From positions 1,240,001 to 1,304,000 of the forward strand of contig JAIWNF010000003.1 in assembly GCA_025093555.1 (NCBI GenBank): DNA of 64,000 nucleotides, in the 5' to 3' direction. This DNA is from Circinella umbellata. Taxonomy: Eukaryota > Mucoromycota > Mucoromycetes > Mucorales > Lichtheimiaceae. The notes beneath the pieces were generated by a model. That model made no database searches. It saw nothing but the letters and a program-made list of their open reading frames with translations, and was not told where the DNA came from. Position 1 is the stretch's first letter. The number at the start of each line of letters is the position of its first letter. Below are positions 55,967 to 64,000 of the stretch, piece by piece. A program made the translations under genes and the position numbers.

Positions 55967-57856
55967 ATGGGTAATCAATCCAGTCGAGAGCAACAAAAAG
56001 GAGCAGAATCGCTTTTATCAATATGGACACCAAAACAGCAAGCACAATTAAAGGGACAATTCACTCGATTATCACGATCTACGAATGAAAAACAACAGCA
56101 GCAAACGGTTCCTTCAGAATCGGCAATGACTACGGTAACAATTCCCGTTGAAATACTTGCACAAACACTTTTTACAATTAATAAACCGATCCAATCAGAA
56201 TTAGCAGATGCTTTGGCAGCTTATATTGTATACACTAGCACTAACAATAATAGCAGCAACAATAAAAAGTCATCGCAAGCGTCATTTCAAGGATTCCTGA
56301 AAGCAGCACAAAATACAATTCAGCACAAAAACGACCCTAGTGCACTGTATACAACCTATACCTTTGCTTATAAAAAATACCAGTGTTCATTAGAAACTTT
56401 TGTGTTATGGCTTGTTAAGTCGGCTATTCCATTCTGGTTTGAAGGCAGTGGAATTGTCAAATCGACAGATAAAATATGGTCTCGACAAACCGATGAGGAC
56501 GATACTAGTTCTCAGCGATTAATGCAATATCTCATTTACCGAGAACAAAAGAAAAAGTACCGACAGAGAAAACGGGAAGAAGAAGAAATGGCACTTTGGA
56601 CGGATGATACAGATACAACAAAAGAAAAGGATAAGGCTGAGGCAAATGCATGGTATGATCAAGCGACACAATCATCCCATGTCATTGATGAAGAGATATT
56701 TAAAACATGGATTATCGATATGCCAATCGTCTTAATATTATTTCAATTGATAGCAAAGGTCGTTTTTCTTGGAAGTCTTTTTTCAACAACAGAAGAGTCA
56801 ACTGACGATGAAGATCGAGATACACAACATCAATATCGTATTGAAGGGGTTTTATCACCTGTAATCGAGAAACCTCCTGGGAAATTGTTTGGAAAAGATG
56901 AATTCTCAAAATTACTGACACCATATGATTATTTTATGTTGACACGATCATTACCATCTAATGCAAGGTCATGGTCTACTTATGAGCAAAGTCAACGCAA
57001 AGTACAACACGACCTTGAACACAAGCTGATATTTTCATCAAGACGTGATGGTGCAAGCTGGCAAATCTTTGTCAACCGAATTGTAAATCAAGGAGCAACA
57101 TTACTTGTCATCAAGGCCAAGGATGGGTCTGTATTTGGAGGGTACACGGATGACGAATGGAAACCTGTTACGGATTGGTATGGTAACTCTTCCAACTTTT
57201 TGTTCCGTATTCGGTACCCTAGTGATACCAATATCGATATTGCTCAGGAGGATCAGTTGGTGATGGATGCTTGGAGCGGTGATTTAGGATCCAACTCAAA
57301 TTATCAGTACTTATGTTGGGGAAAACAGAGTTTACCAAACGGTAACTATTTTATTATTTAATGAAATAATTTGTCGTATATCAAAAGGAAATTTACTCTA
57401 ACTCATTTTTACTTATTTGTATTATAGCTCTTGCAATGGGTGGACAATTTGATTATGCAGGTCTTTGGTTGGATTCCGATTTCTTACATGGTCACTCAAA
57501 AGCGGGTCCTGTTTGTACTACTTATCAAAGCCCACAATTATCTCTTGAAGAAGATTTTACGGTGGATCAAATTGAAGGTATTATGATAGTGCTATTCTAA
57601 AACAAAACTCAAAGGGAAAAGAAGACATGGTACTAAGAAAGTTCATTCATCTTATGAATACATAGTGTTCTTGGTCCGCCCAATGATACGAGATGATGAT
57701 GATATGATGGAAAATAAGGGAGGTGTGCTGAGTCGAACAGAAGATATGGAGTTCATGGAAATGGCGGGCAAAAAGCTTTATTCACGCGATTTGCAAGAAC
57801 CAGATCTTCATGATCAAGAAGAAGAAAATGATGAACAAGATAATAATACAAAATAA
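55967..57856 (+). CDS. TLDc-domain protein (Rtc5/MEAK7-like), N-myristoylation motif
   Basis: Three exons, about 575 residues. The ATG at 55967 gives MGNQSSREQQKG, with Gly2 and Ser6 as in N-myristoylated proteins; an upstream in-frame stretch has no ATG. The N-terminal half is helical (VPVEILAQTLF-type EF-hand-like region, FQGFLKAAQNTIQ, TYTFAYKKYQCSLETFVLWL). The TLDc domain spans the end of exon 1, exon 2 and exon 3: LIFSSRRDGASWQIFVNRIV, NQGATLLVIKAKDGSVFGGY, FLFRIRYPS, YLCWGKQSLPN + ALAMGGQFDYAGLWLDSDFL, GHSKAGPVCTTYQSPQLS. A short acidic tail ends NNTK. Rtc5 in yeast and MEAK7 in animals are myristoylated, vacuole/lysosome-associated TLDc proteins; yeast Rtc5 modulates V-ATPase assembly. 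The same role here is inference. The gene appears intact. Confidence 0.83.
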
Positions 57857-59521
57857 CGGCGACTCCTTTTGTTTTTTTCTTCTTTACATAAAGACAAACA
57901 TTATTATAATAGTGGTCTATGCTAAATATTTTTTATTTTTATTTTGGTATACTGAAAATTCATTGAAGTTTCTATTATCATTTATATACAATATTTAAAA
58001 GTAATCGGCCAAACACTTATTCAACTACCAGAAAAAAAAAACCAGCCTTTATTATTAGGAAGAGACGCTTCCAGCACAATTATTCATCTGATTTATCGTT
58101 CACTTCGACTTGGACATCACTAAGCTGTATACAATTTCAGCATAAGGTTTTTTAAAAAAAATAGATAGGAACATTTCATTATGTTTCATTTTGTATACAG
58201 ACTTATTTATAGGCGATACAATACGATAATCATTGAACTAAAGTAAGGACTTAGTGGTTATAGATCTATGAAGAAACTATAGATTACAGAAGATGTATAT
58301 TCCATGTTACAAACAGGTCTAATAAATTCATTTCACTCAGCAATAATAATGAACTTCTTATAGTTGTTACGTATTATACAACACCATCTAAACCAGTTAT
58401 ACTTTAGGTGTTGTTCTTTCTATTACATTGATTTTATCATAGCCCGTTGTGGTGGTAAAACAGCCCACAAATATATAAAAGCTGCTTATTGTTATTTAAA
58501 AATATTCTACTATCACATGAGCGTATTACAATAGCTGATTATAATGCGAAAATAATGAAGATTGGAAGGTGAAAGTATATGTAAAATATTTAAATAAAGG
58601 CAACCCTTCTGCCTGTGGAATAGGAAGCCATGTTCTCGAGATAAATAAAAGGGACAATTAAAAGTCATATACTCACTCTATCAGTACTTTTTTTTCCAAG
58701 TATAGAGATTCCCTAATGTAGGAGTGACATCAATTATTTTATCAATCAATTCGATGTTATACTAAAATATTATTTTAGTTTTTATCATGATATACAATAC
58801 CCATGCTAGAAGAACTTAAAAATATATGGGTTTATAGATGATGTATTATTTTTATCAAATTTTTTTTATAATTAAAAGAAGAACCCCATGTGATTGTTGT
58901 TTGCTGGTGTGTTAAAATCACGTCAGTAAGATCTATATTTAGGAAAAACAAACTATAAAGAATAAGAAAAAAGGACTATCTTGTTAATGATGACTTATTG
59001 ATATATTCGATAGGTTATACTGATTGATTTTCTAGTGGTATTACGTAGCAAATATTTACCCCATAAATTCTAGTGAGCATAAGTATATTACGCTAAGCAT
59101 TGCATTCAATCATTGACTACAAGGCAAAGAATTAATTTAAAGGATTGTACAACGTAAAAGAAAAATCATTTTGTTTCTCTTCATTTCTCTAAATTTCTAC
59201 ATACGTCGAAAAAAAAAGAATATGAGAATGTAAAGCTAATAGTCTTTCTTCATAGTGATGTAATAATTTAGTAGCATGTAAATACCATACTTTTGGACAA
59301 TACTGTTGTTCTATTATGAATTGGATGCTTTTTTTTTACTATTAAAAATTACAGTAGTAACCATTTTTAGAATTAATGACGTTTCTCATTTAGCTTCTCT
59401 AAAAGACGTCCTGATAGAAGTCGGGGGTAGAAAAACATGGGTATTTTTGCATAAAAAAATCGATATTGTTCCATAAAATTTCTTCCTAAATTAATATTAA
59501 TATCTGAACCCATGTCAAAAA
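57857..59521. other. AT-rich intergenic region
   Basis: No gene, RNA or organised repeat was found. The palindrome GACGTC at about 59405 lies 220 bp before the small heat shock ATG. Convincing heat shock elements (alternating GAA/TTC triplets) were not seen in the last 250 bp. Confidence 0.5.
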
Positions 59522-59531
59522 TATATAAAAG
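59522..59531 (+). promoter_or_regulatory. TATA box of the small heat shock gene
   Basis: TATATAAAAG lies 93 bp upstream of the small HSP start codon, a strong TATA element at a typical distance for a heat-inducible gene with a leader of about 60 bp. Confidence 0.6.
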
Positions 59532-59623
59532 AGGAGGATTCAATTTTCAAAAAAGTCTTTTAATCATTCACACTATCTTTTATTTTTCTCATTATTCACA
59601 TATAAACAACTACAATATCAAAA

Positions 59624-60076
59624 ATGTCTTTAATTAACTGGGGAGGCGCTGATTCCAACATTGAACGTCGTATGAACAGTATGTTTGATCGATTATTAGA
59701 TGTATCACCTCGTGCTCGATCTCTTGCTGAACGATTTGATACTGGCAATATCGCACCTGCTTTTGATGTCACCGAAAATGACAAAGCTTTCAACATCCAT
59801 GCCGAATTACCTGGAATGAAGAAAGAAGATATCAATGTCGATATTGATGACAATAGTTTGACCTTTAGTGGTGAAAGCAAGGCATCCAACGAATATAAAA
59901 ATGAAAATGTACGATACTCTGAACGTCACTATGGTCATTTTTCACGAACAATCCCTGTACCTGAACATGTAGACCGTGATCATATCAAGGCTACTTTCAA
60001 GGATGGTGTTTTGAATCTCGAATTGCCAAAGACAAATAAAGAAACTTCCAAGGCCAAAAAGATTGCAATTGATTAA
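59624..60076 (+). CDS. Small heat shock protein (HSP20/alpha-crystallin)
   Basis: A single exon of 150 codons. A short N-terminal arm (MSLINWGGADSNIERRMNSM) is followed by the alpha-crystallin domain: PAFDVTENDKAFNIHAELPG (the A.LPG motif), MKKEDINVDIDDNSLTFSGE, ERHYGHFSRTIPVPEHVDRD, and IKATFKDGVLNLELPK (the GVL motif). The C-terminal IAI near the end (KKIAID) is the I-x-I motif that docks neighbouring dimers. Length is normal for fungal HSP20. It acts as an ATP-independent holdase in the cytosol. Intronless, as usual for heat shock genes. Confidence 0.95.
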   Translation: MSLINWGGADSNIERRMNSMFDRLLDVSPRARSLAERFDTGNIAPAFDVTENDKAFNIHAELPGMKKEDINVDIDDNSLTFSGESKASNEYKNENVRYSERHYGHFSRTIPVPEHVDRDHIKATFKDGVLNLELPKTNKETSKAKKIAID

Positions 60077-60447
60077 ATAAATAAAGGAAATCATCTTTTT
60101 ATTTTTATTTTAATAATAAATCAATAATTTTCTACCCTTGCTAAAAATAATCGATTATAATAATAATAGTAATAATAATAATAGAAGAAAAGAAAGGGAG
60201 CGGGGGATAAAAAAAATGTGTATTGATGTGTGCGTGTGTTGTGTGTGTTATTACTTACAGAAAGGAAAAAAGGAAAATGAAGAATCGGGAAAGAAATACA
60301 AGTTTTTAGAAAAGAAAACGAAAATAAAAAAAGTAGAAACAATATTTATATAGTGTATGATAATAATAATGAGAGAGGGAAAATAGGAAAGAGGTTGGAG
60401 TGGGTTGAATATAGAGAGACAATTAGGGATAAAAAAAGAAAAAAAAA
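60077..60447. other. Convergent intergenic region
   Basis: This 371-bp region lies between the small HSP stop and the neurofibromin stop. It has TAA-rich repeats (60157-60185) and A/G-rich tracts, probably 3' UTRs and terminators of both genes. No gene is seen. Confidence 0.5.
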
Positions 60448-63400
60448 CTATGCAATAATTTTTTCAACAATTTCACTAGCAAGCTTTGCATTTTGTAAAA
60501 CATTAGTTGCTGCAGCACCAAAAGTAGGATCACCAAGAGCAGTAAATCCTAGTTCTTCTAATAACATTTTTTGACTTCGTCGATTCTTAGAATCACCAAA
60601 GACAGGATCAGAACAAGCAGTGACCAAAATAGATTTCACAGATTCAATGATGGGTTGTGTTTGACTGCTCATGACAATTTGATTCATTTTTGGTAATAAA
60701 GTATCATACACCAACGCAAATACCTGTGGCATAGCAACAGCAGCTTCTGCTAATAATCCATAAATAAATAATCGTTCGGATTCGTTGTCAGCAGAATGGA
60801 GTTGAGTAGCCAATAATGAAATCAATAATAGAGCAGTTGTATTGTCGGGTATATCTAAGCGATCAAAGATCCCATAGTAGAAACTGCTACTTGCTGCCTT
60901 GCTATGTCCACCGGTATGTTTGGGGTCAAAAAACATGGCGTCCATTTCGTCATCATAAATACCATCCAATCCAGCAATGCGTAATAATTCTTTTAATGCT
61001 TCATTTTTGGCTGCAATCGGTAAGAGTCCAGCAACATAACCGAGGGTACGTGATTCAATCACTTCTTCACCACTTCCTGTTGGGGTTTGTTTGCATTCAA
61101 TATCCAAAAAGGTAGTTAGGCCTTGATAAATAACATCCTTAGCATTGCTATGTCGTAATCCCTTCATAAAAGTAGCTGCAACGGCAAACGAAAAGTGACT
61201 TTCAAAGTTGACACCACATAATCGATCTAATTGTAGAGAAACATCAACCATAGGTTCACGTGCTGCAAGCAACACATCAGCAACAGTGTCACCGACAAAG
61301 AATTCGCTTGCATCCAATGCACGTAACACAGCTTGTAATAAATCAGCAGCCATGACAAAGATAGGACTATGGTTCACTTGAACCAATGCAACAGCAACCC
61401 AGAACAATTGTAAGAGATATCTTGAATCACCGGGTAAACTCTCAACAATATTTTTCAAACACATCATAATACTTAATACCAAATTAGGATCCGATTCATT
61501 GAAGATAGCCAACGCACCACGCAAGGCAACTAAGATTTGATACAATAAATCATCATCAATTTCTTCTCGTCCAAGACATCCCAAAACGACAAATGCACGT
61601 GGTTGAATAGCAGGATTGAATTGGAAAGCAGTACTTGCAACCAAACTCATCCATCGAGCTCGCCATGCGTTCGCCACATCAATGGAAGGTGCACCACAGT
61701 GTAAAACGTCAAGAAGATTATTGACAATAGTTTCAAGTGACCCTAATTGGATTGGTTCAGTGATATCGGTAAGCGTCTCAGAATTGATCGTAAATGCATT
61801 GGCATGAGGTTTAAGTAAACCAAACAATAATCGTGTCTTGGAATCAGATAATTCAGTAAGAACCAACTGAAGCTTTTTGACATTGGTTTCTGTTAATGGC
61901 ATTGAGGTACATAAAGATTGGATTATATTGACAACTAAACCATGAACGGATGCGCGGACCATTGTCGAACCTACTCCCACCACAAGGGATACGATATGGA
62001 ATATTTCAGGAACGTAGCTCTTGACAGGTCCTCGGTTGTTGAATGATAACATTAAGATGAATCGAATGAGAACAGCAATTTCGGTCCATGTGGGATGATC
62101 TGTCAACATACGTGTTGGTTTGAAAGATGTCTTTTGAAGAACCTTGCGAAGACGAGAAATAACCTTGCCACGAACAGCTACATTCGATAAAGTAACAAAG
62201 GTATCTGCCATGGCTTCTGCTTGGATAGAACCAACACCATGTTGATTAGAGAATAAAATGAATGAATCAAGAACAGTATTCAAGATATCATCTACCTTCC
62301 CAATTGTTTTCCAGACTTTAGCTTGAACTAATTTATACATCTATAGACATGCACATATATTCAATAAAAAATGAGTTACCCAATATATATATATATATAT
62401 TCTTTCAAAAAAAATTACTTACATCAGTACGTGCGACTGTAAGATCAATCAATAAACGTAATACTTCTTTAGTTTTGGCCACATCTTCAGGTGATCCACG
62501 ACAAAACAAAGCAAGATTAGGTAACCATGGTGCCATATAATCCAAACACAAATATCGTAAAGGCTCATTTGACTTGTTGAAGCCAACAAAACATTCACTC
62601 AAAAATTCCAGTGTAAATCCTTGTTCTGTTGCAGCTAATTTTTCACTAATGTTGACAATGAATGAACTACTGTTGGCTGGCAAACATAAATCTTTGGCGT
62701 CCAAAAGTTGTTTTCCGACATCAAAATTGAATGTCATACTGAGCGAATAAAGTAAATTATAAGCTGCCAACCGTAAATTAGGATCATCACTACCAATGTT
62801 GAGCAACGCCATATTCAATAAACGACCAGGTACATCATTGGGTCGAATGGTACGTTCAGATAAGTTGGTAGGTTTGGACATTTCATGTCGTCGTTTACTA
62901 TGTCGAATAGCACCAGCCAAGGTATCACGTTTCGGTGAGGAGAATGTGATTTGGGATTTACCCTTGTTGTATTTGAAACTAAACTCGTTGGAGCTTTCAT
63001 CGCGTGCATTGTGTTGACCACCCGATGTAATATCCTCGATTTCAGATACATGAAATACATCATTGGTTACAGCGCTAATGTTGTATAATAATTCTTGTTT
63101 ACGAACAGTCATGACTTGAACATATTCGGCACCGACCTTGACAGTGACAGGAACTTGAGCCTTGAATTGAGAAAGTCTATTGACAGGGAAAAAGACAGCA
63201 CTGGGTTCGGTTTCTAATCCTGTGGTTGATTTAGGAAGACGAATTTCTGATCCATTGATATGTTCTTGTAATTCGACCAAGGTCACAGCAAATGAAATAC
63301 GTTTGGTGATTTTATGTGTAACAGGACGTGGTAACTTTTTGATGTATTTACGAAGGAACGAATTGGGGTTGTAAATATGAATCATAGCCACATTATCATA

Positions 63401-64000
63401 CATGTCAAATGGTAAGAGTTGTAATAGTTGACTGATCCATTGACTTGGAATTTCATTTGATGGTCCAAATTGTGTCAAATCCAATACTACTTCACATAAT
63501 TTGTTTGCTACTCTTTCCAATGTCTATAAAATAATATAAGTTAAACTTCATATATACATACATATAATCTTTCGATCTTCTTCCAATTTCTTCAAATAAT
63601 CCATATCATTATTATATTACCTGAAGAATAAAATAAATCAACAATTCAAAATCAATACTATCCGCAATAACATTGCGTAAAATGAAATAAAACACAGGTC
63701 GTCCAGCCTTGGATATTCCAGATTCATAAAAGATATTCTTTGATCCAATATTTTCCACACTACGATGAGCATTTCGACGCATAAATTCAGCATAAAGTTG
63801 ATTGGCAGCTGCGAATTTATAACTACGCATACCACTAAACTCTTGCTTTGGAATTTCTGGTGGACGTCCCAATTGTGCCAATAGATTTGCAAACTTGTCA
63901 AATGTACGTTTCCAAACAGCCATAGAATCTTGATCATTGAATTGACGCAATCGTCGTGTTGCTAAATCGCGTGAAATACGTTCCATATTATCTGCCAATA
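60448..64000 (-). CDS. Neurofibromin/Ira-type RasGAP, C-terminal part (cut by window edge)
   Basis: About 1,120 residues are visible in three exons (about 63621-64000, 62424-63523, 60448-62345). The order matches neurofibromin downstream of its GAP domain: the segment LATRRLRQFNDQDSMAVWKR, then the Sec14/CRAL-TRIO lobe (MRSYKFAAANQLYAEFMRRN, SKAGRPVFYFILRNV, CEVVLDLTQFGPSNEIPSQW, MIHIYNPNSFLRKYIKKLPR), the PH-like lobe (VPVTVKVGAEYVQVMTVRKQ), then a long HEAT-like C-terminal half (LRLAAYNLLYSLSMTFNFDV, LEFLSECFVGFNKSNEPLRY, CLDYMAPWLPNL, LHSADNESERLFIYGLLAEA). It ends EIVEKIIA, TAG/TAA at 60448. Role: accelerates GTP hydrolysis by Ras, damping Ras-cAMP signalling. The catalytic GAP domain lies beyond the right edge and was not seen. 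The Met at 63998 is internal, not the start. Confidence 0.88.

Noticed and set aside
59380..59600. Heat shock elements upstream of the small HSP gene
   Set aside because: Scattered TTC/GAA triplets exist but not in the alternating 5-bp spacing; only the TATA box is supported.
60816..63374. Plus-strand open frames within the neurofibromin gene
   Set aside because: Antisense shadows of a clearly conserved minus-strand coding sequence.
1..64000. tRNA, rRNA, CRISPR arrays, telomeric repeats
   Set aside because: Looked for T-loop GGTTCGA-type boxes with matching A boxes, rRNA-like GC-rich blocks, regularly spaced repeats and TTAGGG arrays; the few TTCGAA strings lie in coding exons or the minisatellite and none forms a cloverleaf context.

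Overview
The window looks like nuclear DNA of a filamentous fungus, most likely a mucoralean (Mucoromycota) species. The reasons are AT-rich sequence, genes split by many short GT-AG introns of roughly 50-150 bp, long A/T and homopolymer tracts between genes, Gln/Asn/His-rich low-complexity inserts in proteins, and a fungal gene set (DSC E3 ligase subunit, VTC polyphosphate polymerase, peroxisomal ABCD transporter, DUF4436 protein, neurofibromin/Ira). No rRNA, tRNA or CRISPR array was recognised. The lineage is an inference from gene style, not from a marker gene.

Layout. 1-2.56 kb is AT-rich non-coding DNA. 2.56-4.0 kb holds an eight-exon secreted GDSL/SGNH esterase with a nested inverted repeat just upstream. 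4.0-6.3 kb holds a decayed F-box/LRR gene. 6.5-13.25 kb holds two minus-strand genes: a peroxisomal ABCD-type half transporter and a HEATR6-like HEAT-repeat protein. 14.9-16.5 kb holds an FBXO9/Hrt3-like F-box gene. 16.7-26.2 kb is a repeat island: a 543-bp TA-flanked MITE, the 3' end of a LINE, two diverged tandem copies (about 2.4 kb each) of a broken multi-exon gene, a long foldback and 22-bp tandem repeats. The island is bracketed by two copies of the FBXO9 3' end/intergenic sequence. 26.4-29.2 kb holds a DUF4436 membrane protein (minus) and a probable membrane-anchored hotdog/thioesterase-like gene with a LINE-tail fragment in an intron. 29.9-33.4 kb holds an unrecognised low-complexity protein, a cytochrome-b5-like protein and a 72-residue protein. 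33.4-39.2 kb is mostly non-coding, with a 135-143 bp minisatellite and fragments of an unrecognised membrane-protein gene.

The right 25 kb is gene-dense and conserved: a BTB-BTB-CAP-Gly protein, a Loa1/Vps66-like acyltransferase, a type II PI4-kinase, a candidate MTBP/Sld7-type replication factor, Vtc4 polyphosphate polymerase, Dfg10/SRD5A3 polyprenol-pathway reductase, DSC complex subunit 3, an N-myristoylatable TLDc protein (Rtc5/MEAK7-like), a small heat shock protein, and the C-terminal half of a neurofibromin/Ira RasGAP running off the right edge. Several of these act on membranes and lipids (ABCD, acyltransferase, PI4K2, VTC, Dfg10, Dsc3), but nothing suggests a dedicated cluster. Each gene appears to have its own promoter.

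The most informative structural observation is that FBXO9 (+) and the DUF4436 gene (-) seem once to have been adjacent convergent neighbours. Their shared 3' border is now present twice, about 9.6 kb apart, with the repeat island in between.
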